Notes: generated from the sequence alone by a model not told the origin. A stretch of DNA of 64,000 nucleotides from Physcia stellaris (GCA_018902385.1 JABSSW010000061.1:62001-126000); one strand, 5' to 3'; positions 24,178 to 35,052 are shown, counted from the first letter of the stretch. Program-made: numbers and translations.

Positions 24178-24507
24178 CATTGACAGTCTGCGAACGATTG
24201 ACTCCGGCGGGATGTGTACCACAATCGACCTGAAGAAGATTGTAGAAATCAAGCCCACAGCATCACACATAAAAATGTCTGAAAACCCTATATTAGCTAG
24301 CCCACCCTAGGCCTCGATCAAGTACGAATGAAGATTGCACTAGCAGGTACAGAGACGTCAATCAGTTTGGAAAACATGGGGTCCTAAAATATGTACCTGA
24401 GGACTTGCCTTGTGTCACTGCGGGTGACTGCAAGGAAACAAGGGGAGAGGGATTGCCAAAATGAAATGATTCCTTGCATCTCTAAGCCCTTAGTGCAGAC
24501 ACTAATC

Positions 24508-24671
24508 CTATCCCTTGCACTGGTATGGCACCTTTTTTATAGGTGAGAGTCCAGGCGAGCCGCCGGCCGAGGCCGCCCCCACCAACGCCTTGGGGGTAGT
24601 TCCGAGCGCTAGTTTTTAGGCGACCTTCGGGCGCTAAAAAAAGGTGCCACGGTCCACAGTGCAAGGGATAG
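24508..24671. mobile_element. MITE with long terminal inverted repeats
   Basis: The left end reads CTATCCCTTGCACTG, a short spacer, then GGCACCTTTTTT. The right end is its reverse complement: CTATCCCTTGCACTG, an 8-base spacer, then GGCACCTTTTTT. Both 15-bp and 12-bp blocks are perfect. The 164-bp element has a GC-rich core with no coding capacity. If the outermost TA is read as a duplicated target, the element starts with TCCCTTGC and would fit a Tc1/mariner-type non-autonomous element. Superfamily is inference. Confidence 0.8.
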
Positions 24672-24829
24672 CAACAGGTTCAGCGCCGCATTTCACAAGC
24701 ATAGCCCGGGGGTGGTGTCCCTTTGATATATAGTATTCCGCTTGCTCCTTCCCACACAGTGGCTTACTCCTTCTCGCCTTTCTCTACCACCAGAAGCCCG
24801 GCACACTCGGACTCACCAGACAAGCAATG

Positions 24830-25196
24830 GCCCCGCCCAACGCTCCAAGACGATTCTTGCTCCGAGCCAGAGTGTTACATATGCCGCCGTATGAACAACC
24901 GGAAACCTACGATTCAGCTAGGGGGCTCCAAAACGTGCTTGTTATGTAACAAAAGTTTCTGCGAGCGACACAAGGGCAAGGAAGAGGGCGTTTGCGAGAC
25001 GAACCATGTCAGCTACTACCGCAACCATCCTCTGCGTTGGGCGACGATCTTCTCGAGCCTGGAAGCCAGGGAGAACGAGATGGAGAAGAGGGGGAGTCTT
25101 GTTAGTAAGAAGCAGGTCGAGAGGGAGAATGAGGAAAAGGATCGAAGAGGGAATGAGGTGCCCGAGGAGACAGGACCATCAAACTCAAAGCCATGA
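24830..25196 (+). CDS. Small zinc-domain protein, copy 1 of a tandem pair (start disturbed)
   Basis: The frame contains C-x2-C-x17-C-x2-C-x4-C-x2-H-x7-C-x3-H, seen as ECYIC, TCLLCNKSFCERHKG and VCETNHVSYYR. Eight ligands with this spacing would bind two zinc ions. The spacing is identical in the gene at 25830. A charged tail (RENEMEKRGSLVSKKQVE) follows that the second copy lacks. The natural start, by comparison with copy 2, is the ATG at 24827, but it is one base out of frame with the zinc domain. The next in-frame ATG is 24891, which would remove the first Cys pair. So the gene is either frameshifted at codon 2 or uses another start. No function is known to me. Confidence 0.55.
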
Positions 25197-25829
25197 TGGT
25201 CTGGAAGAGAAATTCTGGCAGGACTTATTGGCTGTCCAGGGACACTGACTATTCGATGCTCGGAAACATCTCTATTGTGTTGAAAGTTAAAGACGTCTAC
25301 CCCCGATTGGCTATTAATTCCCCCTCTTGAAACGGATGACTGGCACCGAGACCCGAAAATGGCATAAAATCAGCTGTACTAATAGTAGGCCAATCAGAAC
25401 GAGCAGCAAGTCTATGTAGCATACATTACTCTGCAGCTTAGAAATCCACTTGATGACAGCGATTTTCTACCTTTACCAGCACGTCCATCAAAATGGAGTT
25501 CCACAGCCCAGGCCCCGACGCAAAGAGCTGGTCCCTATTAGGTTTGTGGCGTGCAATGTTCTCAACAGCTCGCTCAACAAATGAAAAATTCGAATGACTC
25601 ACGAGCTCAATACTAAAACCTTGAGATGCACAACTTCTTCAGCTTCTATTTCCTTTCAGCACAACAATCTCTATTTTCAGAACGACACTGTAATCAGACG
25701 AAATCATCAACATTCTATAAAATCACTATTCTCTACATCATTGTAGTCCCCTCCACAGCTTTTTACCTTTCGTCAACATTGAGGTTTTGACACTTCCTCG
25801 CTACCCTCTCCAACTTCCGTCAATCCAGC
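25197..25829. other. Spacer between the two zinc-domain genes
   Basis: No gene seen. The last 100 bp are pyrimidine-rich and look like the leader of copy 2. Confidence 0.45.
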
Positions 25830-26078
25830 ATGCCCTTCCGACCAACCCTGCACCGAAACCTCTCCGAGCCAAATTGCCACGTTTGCAGTAGTATGAGCAA
25901 GCGTAAAAACCACGTCCAAAAGGGTGATGCAGCAAAATGTCTACTCTGCGACAGGCCCTACTGCGAGACTCACAAAGGGGAGGAGGAAGACGTGTGCGAA
26001 ATCAACCATTTCACGTATTATCGGAAGCATCCACAGTTTCGTGGACGGATATTCCGTTGCTTGGCGGATAGAGGGTAG
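25830..26078 (+). CDS. Small zinc-domain protein, copy 2 of a tandem pair
   Basis: An 82-residue single-exon gene starting MPFRPTLHRNLSEPNCHVC. The ligand pattern C-x2-C-x17-C-x2-C-x4-C-x2-H-x7-C-x3-H is exactly that of the gene at 24830, and the words KCLLC, YCETHKG, EEEDVCEINH and TYYRKHP align with it. The protein is almost only this domain. A RING-like or zinc-ribbon fold binding two zincs is plausible. The pair is a tandem duplication about 940 bp apart. I do not recognise the family. Confidence 0.65.
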   Translation: MPFRPTLHRNLSEPNCHVCSSMSKRKNHVQKGDAAKCLLCDRPYCETHKGEEEDVCEINHFTYYRKHPQFRGRIFRCLADRG

Positions 26079-28064
26079 ACGCTTGGGAGTTGGAGGAAGT
26101 GTGGGTGGGGGGATTATGCAAAGAGAGATAAGAGGAGTGAAAGGAGAGGGAAAGTCACGAGGTGCTGATGAGCGTGGACAACGGTAGCCGTATGACTATC
26201 ACGGTTGGAGAGCGAAGATTGGATACACCCTCTTGAGCAGTTGTTGGATACAGGTTGGATGAAAGGATTTTGGCTAGTAGCGTTTCTGTTGTTGCCTATC
26301 TGGAGAGAGAGATGTCTTCCCCAGATGGATTGCTGTTCGCTGTCTTTTTCATGCTCGTCATAGTGACCAGAGTATATCAACTCTCAATATCCCACAGCTA
26401 TATACTTCCTTCTTCCATATCACTTGCAGACATATATTAACTAGTGTTGAAGAGGATCACTGTAATCCTTTCAAGTGCAAAGTGTACGATTGGCGCGCCG
26501 AGTAACCCGTAGGTTGTTGAGGATATTTCAGTCTTAGCACCAGAGCCACCTCATTCAATCTATTTATGACAGCAAAACCCCAACACATTTCGACTAAGAT
26601 ATATCGCTCAGATAACTGGCTTTGAGGGCTAGCCTCTCTTCTATCAATCCCGATTCATGGACTTAAAAAGCAACTCCTATGCTCCTTTGACTCTCAAACT
26701 TCAAATCTCAAATCTCAAACCTCTGCATCGGAATTCTACAAACCTTTCAAATTAACCCCAAGACCCGAACAACGAACCAAACTACCTTAGCCCTCATCTC
26801 TTCGCCCCTAGACATACAAGAATCAATACCCACCACCAAACCTACAACAGCCAACCAACAACCAACCCCCTCCCCCTTTTGCCTCGTCCATTCACACAAA
26901 TCAAAACAGCCAACCAACGAGGGCCCCCGCGCACCCCTCCACCTATTCATCCACCTACACGCCCTACCCCTGACCCTTCAAAGGCTGCACCATCTTCCTC
27001 GCCACCTCCCACACACACTGATATCCCGCTATCTGGGATACTGGGACGTGTCCTTGGCTGACCAGTCTTTAGGTGTTGATTCTTAGTTATCGGTGGAATC
27101 CGTCTGTAAGTCTTTCTACGCTTTCTTCTTTCTTCTTTTTTATGCCTCTCTGTCGCGTTCCCGATTTACCGACCTCCTTAGTGTGTATTTTTCGTGGATG
27201 AGGCGCGGCGGCAGTTTGGGCTGCTAGTGAAGAGGAAAATAGAAGAAACAAGAAGAATTAAGAAAGCAAAGAAGCTAACCCCCTCCCCCTCCCCAACCCA
27301 TCTCCACAACCGCCTACCTCCTCACACACCGAGAGCTAAAATCCCAACTCGCCGCGGCCGGCGGGAAACCCGGTTACGGCTCGAGCAAAGAGAAACAGAA
27401 GGAGAAATGACCAGCGCAGGGGAGGAAGGGGAAGAGTGCGAATATCTTCCGTGATGCGTCATGGAGTGGGGAGCTTGAGGAGTCTGATGAACGGGGGAAA
27501 GAGTGGGTATGGCAGTGTTGGTGGATGTGGGTATGGGGGTTGGGGCGGGAGATAAGGGGAGGATGAGGTGTATAGATTTCGGCTGGTGCCGAGACCGAGG
27601 CTGTTGGAGAGGGGGTATATGTTGGTGGGGATGGAGGTTGTGGATGATATTTGAGTTGGGTAAATGAATGGGAATTGAAGAAGGGTGGGTATGATGATAG
27701 TGAAAAGGGATGGTGGTATGGCAGAACGAAATGGGTGATGATTGGGAATCAGGGACTCCTACTGGCTAGGCATCTATCGACCGTGTCAGGACGCTTATGC
27801 AGACACTAGTCTCAGTTGGTGAGTGGTCAATTCATCTAGGACACATTTATTGATTTGAGGACGTCACAAGGTGATATCTTCCCGACATAGGGAGGCTGCA
27901 GCAAATCTAAGTCAGGATCTGCTGTCAATCTTCTGTCCTTCACGTCCACCATCCTATGCTCAATTCCCTGCTTCAGTACCACTACAGAGTATTACGCGCA
28001 CAAGCTGTGGTCCACCATGCAGCCTCCATGTCACCATAACTTTGACAGATGAAAGAAGTATCCC
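26079..28064. other. Long region with strong strand asymmetry, no gene supported
   Basis: From about 26.74 to 27.06 kb the plus strand is C/A-rich. From about 27.44 to 27.74 kb it is G/T-rich. Read on the minus strand, the latter part is an open Pro/Ser/His-rich frame with no clear start. It could be the coding part of an unrecognised minus-strand gene or simply untranslated DNA. Nothing firm is called. Confidence 0.4.
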
Positions 28065-30036
28065 CTACATGGGTTTCCCCCAATGGGGGTTCCCCCACGA
28101 TGCCCGGTTCCATGCTTCCTGGCGCCAATCATATGGCTCGTAGAAGAGCACCGACGGACGCGTCCCGTCAACAAGGGGCCGCAACCTTGAAGGCGCCTGC
28201 TGACGCTGCACCCTCTGCTGCTGCTGTATTACCTGCTGGCGCTGAAACTCCTCCTGTTCCTGCATCAATCGCCGCTCCCGGGTCGCCTGTTGCTGAATGG
28301 TCTGGCGGCGCTGAATGCCCTGCTGCTGTATCGCCTGCTGTTGTATCGCCTGCTGCTGTATCCCCTGCTGCTGTATTGCCTGCTGGAGTTGAATCTCGGG
28401 CTGCAGCAGTGTTTGCTGGGGCCGGACTGTCTGCGGTTGATGTGTCGCCTGTTGCTGTCGTAAAAGCTGGTGCCGAATGGCCTGCTGACCCATGGGTTGA
28501 AACGGATTGACACGGGCCCCTGCACGGAGTGCTTTGATCAGTATGGGACGACAGTGTATACTACAGTGACCTATTTGTCAATAAAGTCAACTAATCTATT
28601 CCGATATAGAGCAATGATTGATTCGATGTACTTACTAGAGCACTCGTGCTGTGGCCGTGTTGTCTCAACATTACCATCATCAATGACCATGTTATTTTCT
28701 ACCATATCAACGTCGGCAGGATTGTCTTCCATCATGGATGACTCTATCCAGTCCATGGGATCTGTCATAGAATCGTTGAAGAGCCGAGATCGCGCCATGA
28801 GGCTATCATCTTGTTGGCGTGGTCCACCTGATGCGTTATCAGTGGCTTCAATAGCTGCTACTTGGGTGATTGGTGTGAGAAGTGCTGCTGCCGGGGCAAG
28901 TGCTGGTCCAAGTGCTGGCGCTGGCGCTGGCGCTGACAATGGGGCAATCTGATTGCTCCCATTTTCGCTTTGTGTAACACCCTTAGCAACAGGTGTCTGG
29001 TCATCACCGTTCCGCTCGTGCCCCTTTGAGGCGCTAAGGGTGATTTCGGTGTTTGAAGGTTCGGTGGAGGTGTTCTGTTCTTGCTGTTTGTCCTCATCCT
29101 GGACTGGTGCAGCACTGTCAAGGTTCATCGTCGGGCTATTGACATGGTGTTTAGGTCTATAGATGGTATCTTGGTTGGCACGAGTGTCGGGCGCTTCTGT
29201 AATTGGGGTTTGGGGCTGTGGACTGTCCCTGTTCATTACTGCTGTGTTGACACTTGATTCAGGCACGTGGGCACTGGTATCAACCTGAGTCGCGCCCCCT
29301 TCGACAGAAGGCCTCAAAGGCAACGACGCTGTAACTTCCGGGGCTCGTTGGCTCCCAGAAGAACATATTCTGACATAAAAGCTAGGCTCCGCCGAGCTGT
29401 TTCTCATCTGCTGGGGAGGATCTTCGGTAGAAACGTCCGCTGGCTCTTTTATAGAGATTCTGGTCTCTTGGCCAACGCTCATAACAGAAGGTGCAACACA
29501 ATCTTCTTCTGACACGGCGATGCTACTGCTCGTTCGTTCTGCAGGTTCTTCATCAGAGGATGCTGTTTCTATTGCAAATTAGCATTCTTGGCAGAGAAGT
29601 GCCCTGTTCATGCGCAATCCTCCAAACCTCTAGAATTATCATAAGAAAATTGCACTAGATCTTACGTACCAACTACCTTCTTCAACGCATTTTCATCGAG
29701 ACTCTCAGTCTCTGAGCTAGGAGGATTCGGCAATGGAGATGACCTTGGTATATCTGGAGCGCTGTCTGTTTGTTGTAGACCTTCAAGTGTCCTATCGGTC
29801 CTCGGCGACAAGGAAGAGCCATTTCGGGCATTTTTTGAACCACGACGCTGATTTGTACGAGGACTAGGCCCCCCAATGCATGGCTTCCCAGAATTATGAC
29901 ATCTAACACAAGCTTCTTGCCCAGGGATGCGCTCGCAGCGTTGTTTTATAGACCTGCACCCATGGCAGACCATCGTTCTTCGAGGTGGGTCAGCGCTCGG
30001 AGTTGCCTTTGTGCGGGTTACCTTTCGGCGAGCCAT
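28065..30036 (-). CDS. Zn2Cys6 transcription factor with Gln-rich C-terminus
   Basis: Three exons (30036-29670, 29568-28636, 28570-28065) join in frame to 601 residues; donors are GTACGT and GTAAGT, acceptors AATAG. The N-terminus is basic (MARRKVTRTK) and residues 24-53 form a binuclear zinc cluster: C-x2-C-x6-C-x8-C-x2-C-x6-C, seen as CHGCRSIKQRC...ACVRC...C. Such proteins bind DNA in the nucleus, often at CGG-containing sites. The middle is acidic and Ser/Thr/Pro-rich with an Ala/Pro run near the centre (APAPAPALGPALAPAAA). The last 140 residues are strongly Gln-rich (IQQQAIQQQ repeats), typical of an activation domain. There is no fungal-specific middle homology region that I can see. The start is the ATG immediately before the basic stretch. 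Confidence 0.85.
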
Positions 30037-30632
30037 TTTTTCGATTATGTTAGTGCGGTGTGCTTTGAATGTGTGGAGAATTAGGATGTAGAAGTTTGTC
30101 CGATGTAAACAATGATGTAAATACAAATACATGTGGAGTGATGAACCCTAGCGTGTTATTCCCTAGCTCCGTAAACGTTAACACATATGGTTTTTTATTT
30201 AACATAATTAGCATTGACACACTGCAAACACTATATACTGTGGAGTAGAGTATCACCACCCTAATACGAGTTTCGGCAAGCGAAAAACTCATTAATGTAG
30301 TGGCTTCTTTCGAAGGAGTTGCTAGGACCGGGTGACGAATAGACGCTATTTCTTTTTATTTTTTCATGATAGGAGTAATCCAACCGGCTGCAGCCGACAA
30401 ACTCCAGCATACTGTGTTAGAATTCTTGAAGATGGGGGTAAATCAGAGGAGGACCTAGGCTTACGTCCTGACAGCCACATAGCAGAGCTGACGATACCCA
30501 TGTCAGGTGCAGGCATGGCTTTTATCGAATCCATGTCTGTGGTGTACGTCCTTCAAAAAATCGCACGCTGAGGCAAAAGCCTTTCGTCTAGTGGACTCAT
30601 CAATGACCCAGGAGGGCACTGGCGCTTTTCTG
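30037..30632. other. Intergenic region
   Basis: Holds the promoter of the Zn2Cys6 gene at its left and the 3' flank of the esterase at its right. Nothing else seen. Confidence 0.45.
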
Positions 30633-31671
30633 TCAGCTGGGGACTCTCTGGATTGATTCGACAGCTGGGGGCGTACACTCTAGCCATCCATGAAGTTGTC
30701 CTTCGAAAATCAACTTCTCGATTCTTTTCGAGTTTAGGCTAGAAGTTGTTTTCTTTTCTTCCTGCGATACCTCTTTCTGGAGCCTTTCAACCATATCCAA
30801 TTGCTCGTACAAAAGAAAATCAATTGTGGGGATAATAAAGAGGATAGCATCAGGAGATCCTGCAGAGGTGCAAGCGTTGGATGCAGCCTAGGATTTTCTA
30901 AGTCGATGGTTCGACTGGGTCCTGCATATGCATCAAATAATGGAAGCAAAAACCAAACAGGATCAAATGATGGGAAGCCTGGCGGTTTGCGCTTCTCCTG
31001 TGGCGGAAGGCGGAGGTCAACCTGTAGTAGGATCAACATTAGTTGTAGAATCTATGCTCAGTGGTACCACTCACGGGATTGTAGAACGTCACTGCGCCCT
31101 TGACCAGTTTCTCTCCTTTGCCATCAGTCGTCCCTAAAGTTGCTCCTAAAGCAAGGTTTCCACCGGCAGAGAAACCGGTGACTGTAACCAGCTCGGGATC
31201 TGCATTGAACTCTCTCTCGGCATTCTTTACAAGCCATGCAACAGCATCTTCTACATCGTCATGGGCAGCAGGAAAAGTGTATCGTGGTGCGAAGCGATAA
31301 GTCACGCTGACAACCACGGCGCCTGTCATCTCTGCAAGCTGCATGCAGAACGGAGCGTCGTATTCTGGTATTCCACCAATGAAGACCCCTCCATGGATGT
31401 CGATGTGCAAGGGACGTTTCTTATCGGTCTTGAGCTTTACGCATCTACTAGGATGGTTGTAAACCAGTGCGCGACTTGTCCTACCCTGACCACGCAAAGG
31501 AATTTGAATGACCACGAAAGGGCGTGACAATAGGAACGGGAATGCTTTTAGAGGGTACGTGAGTAAAGTCATAGGGAGAAGGAGCAGTAATCGCCATCGG
31601 TGTTGGAACGGATGCGGAGCAAAGAGCGCATCGAGAAGAGGATGCCACACAGTCAAGAGGAAGGAGGCCAT
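30633..31671 (-). pseudogene. Alpha/beta-hydrolase (esterase/lipase, HSL-like) with one frame break
   Basis: The frame from ATG 31671 has an N-terminal hydrophobic segment, the oxyanion-hole motif HIDIHGGVFIGG and the nucleophile elbow TGFSAGGNLAL. A GTGAGT...CTACAG intron (31074-31022) joins it to 31021 onward, reading into DLENPRLHPTLAPL. There the frame must shift by one base, near 30861-30870, to continue into ILFIIPTIDFLLYEQ (catalytic Asp region) and FEGQLHGWLE (catalytic His). The protein then ends at 30633. All three catalytic residues therefore exist but not in one frame. No intron of usable size can bridge the gap. It is either a recent pseudogene or a one-base sequence error. The unbroken product would be a carboxylic ester hydrolase. 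Confidence 0.7.
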
Positions 31672-32488
31672 GAAACCTTAGAAGTGCGGTACTATTCGAA
31701 GAGTTGTAGAGAGCACTCGATATACTCTCACTTAGCGACGGCCGACAAAAAAGATGCGCCGTAATGATGGTAAAGTGTTGTAGGTTCTCAGTACAACTCA
31801 AAGATGGGGGTCCATGGGTGTGTACACATATGGAAAGAGACCATACAATGTTAAACCAAAGGCAGCAGCATTTCAGAATCATCTAGTTCTACCGTCTTGT
31901 CATGCCACATGACAAGATGGGCCCATCATGAGCAGAATCTGGTTGGCTGGGCAAGGAGGTTGCCGGCCCGAACTTCCACACCTGTGATTGGCTCCCGTTT
32001 GTAATCTCCGAGGATTAGTGTATCATCGGGAATATATTTCTCCTGTCCCGATCTTGATTTTTATTTTCCAGATTCACCGCCTTCATTGTGCTCAATCTTG
32101 CGGTTTCTGCAGAATCTTGATACCTTTATCCAATTATGCCTGTTCCAAAGACCGAATCATTTGCGGATCACAACACGTTTGATTCAACATGATAAATCAA
32201 TCTTCTAATTGGTATCACGACCATTTGGGAAGGCAATACCTTAAAATGTCATAAAACTCATTTTTCATGGACTTCCCCAAAGAAATAGCCAATGCCCAAG
32301 ATCTGTCTAAAGTGCCTAATGATGATCTACACTTCCCTACTTTACTGAGCTTGGAGCTTGTTGAAATCTCAAATACTAAAATCTTGCTCAGTAAGAAGCA
32401 CAGAGTCAATCCTCCATAGATAGGACCAACATGAGTTCGTTCATCATCATCATCTCAACCATAGCTCTCCTCCGGAGCCTTGCCCCAA
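31672..32488. other. Intergenic region
   Basis: Frames opposite and upstream of the esterase are shadows or short. No feature supported. Confidence 0.45.
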
Positions 32489-32839
32489 TCACTTCTCGAT
32501 AGTATTCTTCTCCCTTTTCTTTGCGCCTCCCTCACTTCGCGGAGTTCCTTCCTCAAGTGACTGCGTGGGCGAGTACGGTTCAATAACTTCGACTACGTCA
32601 TCATCCTCCCAGGAAGGGCGTCTTGTCTTGGGGGGACCAGCGGCAGCCTCGTTCTTATTGGTGTCATTGTTCTGCTGCGGGTCCTCCTTGGAGATCTTGT
32701 TTCCCATACTAGTGACATTGCCAGAATCCGTCTTGAAAGGCCGATGCTGACATTCGTGGCAACGGAAATGGCCACAGGCGCACCAGGGAAACGGACCGTG
32801 GGCTATCCCACGGTAGCACTTGCAACAACGCCAACCCAT
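32489..32839 (-). CDS. Small Cys-rich zinc-ribbon-like protein
   Basis: A 116-residue single-exon protein. The first 30 residues hold closely spaced Cys/His: WRCCKC, then WCACGH and CHEC, a pattern typical of small fungal zinc-ribbon proteins. The rest is disordered and charged with an acidic patch (WEDDDVVEVIE) and a Lys-rich end. No transmembrane segment. Function unknown; protein or nucleic-acid binding is inference from the zinc motif. Confidence 0.6.
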   Translation of the reverse strand: MGWRCCKCYRGIAHGPFPWCACGHFRCHECQHRPFKTDSGNVTSMGNKISKEDPQQNNDTNKNEAAAGPPKTRRPSWEDDDVVEVIEPYSPTQSLEEGTPRSEGGAKKREKNTIEK

Positions 32840-34521
32840 TCAGGAGACTGAGATACGGAAAAGTTATGTTGCTGAGAAGAAAGATTCTGTCGATGTGTCG
32901 AAGGGATAAGTAAGGCCTCTCTAAACTTTATTTTGGACCAGGCGAAGAAGGTTTATTTTCTCCAAGAAACCCGACTGTAAGTCTCAATTGTCTGATGGGG
33001 GATCCTCGCTTTTAAATGTCCCTCTCACGTTAGTTGATTGTCTTGTGGACAGGTGATGAAGCATGCATTCATTGGGGAGGGGTCGGTGATTCACTAAGCC
33101 AGCACATCCTCCAAACGTATGCCTAATGATTAACGTGGCAGTAGATCAATGGACCCAATGTGGCAACGCAAGATGTTTTATTTCTAGAGGGTAAAATACA
33201 AACAATGCATGGCCATTGGGAAAACGCAATTCAGATCGCGCTGTTTCGAAGCAAACAAGCAAGAATGACAGGTGGGTTTCATTGCGCGATGGCTTTATCG
33301 CTCGATTTCGATCGTCGAACACTTATGTTTCGTTTGGTACATAATTCTGAGTGTTTACAAGTAATTCAGTGGACGCGAAGGGAATCAAACCACAGGTACG
33401 CCAGCAAACAGTCCCAGGACACTTTTTGCGATACCTTCAGCCACAGATCTACGGATTTTGTTCAGATCAATTGGTCGGGTTCTTTAAGTTGCTATTTGTT
33501 GAGGACAGTATTTTGTTTGAGTATCAAAATATACGACTGAGTCTGGTGCTCTAATGACGTTGAGCAGCTATCGTACATCTTGGAAACTTTTGAAATGCCG
33601 TTAGAGACGTATCAGAGTCTACTCCACGCTAATAGCATGCTTGATCTCCTTATCGTAGCGGGGTAGTTAGAAAAATTCACTCTCTCTAGCGTTTCGAATA
33701 ATGCTTGGGGCTGCCAATGCACGTTGAAAATGGTGCTCTCACGACAATAGCTCCGGCTGGTGGAAACCTAGTCTGCAGGACTGAGAAGTGGTATGAAGCA
33801 GTGAGTCTTCCATCACTTTTGAGGATCTTATTGGTGCTCAAAATCCGTCTATAGTAGGTTCCGGTAAACCTCATAGCAAATTGCCTACGCAACACGTGCG
33901 GTGGATGTACTCCGCTGAGCGGTGATTTGGATTAGTAAATCTGGAAATCTCAGGAGTCACTGGCTAATCAACTATCCTCTAGTAGCTCTTAAAGACACGT
34001 TGTAGACGTGCAGGGTCTGCTGGTGCCGTACCGACTCCATTCGCCAGGTTTCATACTCATGATTGTACAACATCCCCACTCCAGCTTCATGAGGTTACCA
34101 CACACATTCATAGGTACTTACCCTATTAGCCTAGTATTCAAGTTGTATGGCGCAAGAATAGCCGCACATTGTGGGTATCTCGCAGGCTGTTGATGTGCCG
34201 ACACATGGTCGCCGTTAGATCACCAGATGGGAGTTTTGAAGTCAGTGAGTGAACTTGGCGCGGCTTATTACTGCTCCGTGACTCTGATGCAAACTCAATC
34301 TGCCAAGAAATCCAAAAATACGGAAACATGCCTTGAAGCTAAACAGATCAGCTTTTTGGGCCTGAAGATATTCCATAGTCTAATTTCTTACAGTCTCGTA
34401 CATCATTTGAAGGGGATCCATAGAGAGCTGGAGTTCTGGAAAACAGCAATATTTCCTGTTATGAGATACAGGTACCACTCATACAATTGATCGAAAGTAC
34501 AATCTGCCGTTCGAGGGCAAT
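32840..34521. other. Gene-free stretch
   Basis: Several frames of 60-126 codons are open but look random in composition. No repeat or RNA gene is seen. Confidence 0.45.
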
Positions 34522-34944
34522 TCAACATCGCCTCCTCGCTTCGAAATTTCCATACCCCTCCCGCATTTGCTTTACCTCCAGTTTGACTTCCTCACTTACT
34601 TGTGGTTTACCTGTAAAGTAATATCTATGGAATGGGTCGCCACAGTAACCTCTTTCCAATTTACACTTGAAACACTGAATCATACGATACGGGAATGTTG
34701 TCTTCGGATCATAACAATTCCCACACCGACGCCTTTCGCAGTCTAAATTTGTACATCTCCATTCAGACCCTGGATTGTCCTGAAGTTTGCAAGTTGAGTG
34801 GCAACAGCGCCAGTCGCCTTGCTTATCGCATTCGGATTTGGTATATTTGTGTGGAAATAATTCACGATGGTGGGGGGGTGAGTTTGACGGGTCGGCCGTC
34901 GGTTCCTTACGGATATCAATGGGGTTTTCGGCGCTTTCTGACAT
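34522..34944 (-). CDS. Cys-rich small protein with paired zinc motifs
   Basis: A 140-residue single-exon protein from ATG 34944. After a disordered N-terminus it carries a dense Cys region: WRCCHSTC, EWRCTNLDC, RRCGNC, IQCFKCKLERGYC. At least eleven cysteines suggest two or three zinc sites. The tail (VSEEVKLEVKQMREGYGNFE) looks helical. It shares the WRCC opening with the protein at 32489, a weak hint of common origin. The DNA just upstream repeats the gene's first codons (see repeat at 34861). Confidence 0.6.
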   Translation of the reverse strand: MSESAENPIDIRKEPTADPSNSPPHHRELFPHKYTKSECDKQGDWRCCHSTCKLQDNPGSEWRCTNLDCERRRCGNCYDPKTTFPYRMIQCFKCKLERGYCGDPFHRYYFTGKPQVSEEVKLEVKQMREGYGNFEARRRC

Positions 34945-35052
34945 AGGAGCTCGGTGAGCTTGTGGAAGTGTGCGTTTGGGAGGTAGGCGGTCCGTTCCTG
35001 ACGGATATTGATGAGGTTTTGGCGTTGTTGAACGTGCAAGCTCGGTGAGCTT
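34861..35052. repeat. Tandem duplication of 91-bp period at the gene start
   Basis: The word AGCTCGGTGAGCTT occurs at 34948 and again at 35039, 91 bp apart. Around it, ACGGATAT and GGTTTT..GGCG also recur at this spacing. On the minus strand the second copy reads as an imperfect version of the first codons of the gene ending at 34944 (ENPIDIRKEPTAD versus QNLINIRQERTAY). The period is not a multiple of three. Confidence 0.75.

Noticed and set aside
27440-27740. Pro/Ser/His-rich minus-strand frame
   Set aside because: Open for about 100 codons but no start, no domain, and explained by strand-asymmetric composition.
28049-28510. Ala/Pro/Val-rich plus-strand frame
   Set aside because: Antisense of the Gln-rich tail of the Zn2Cys6 factor, which is part of a well-supported three-exon gene.
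33160-33540. 126-codon plus-strand frame
   Set aside because: No motif and nothing around it suggests a gene; composition looks random.
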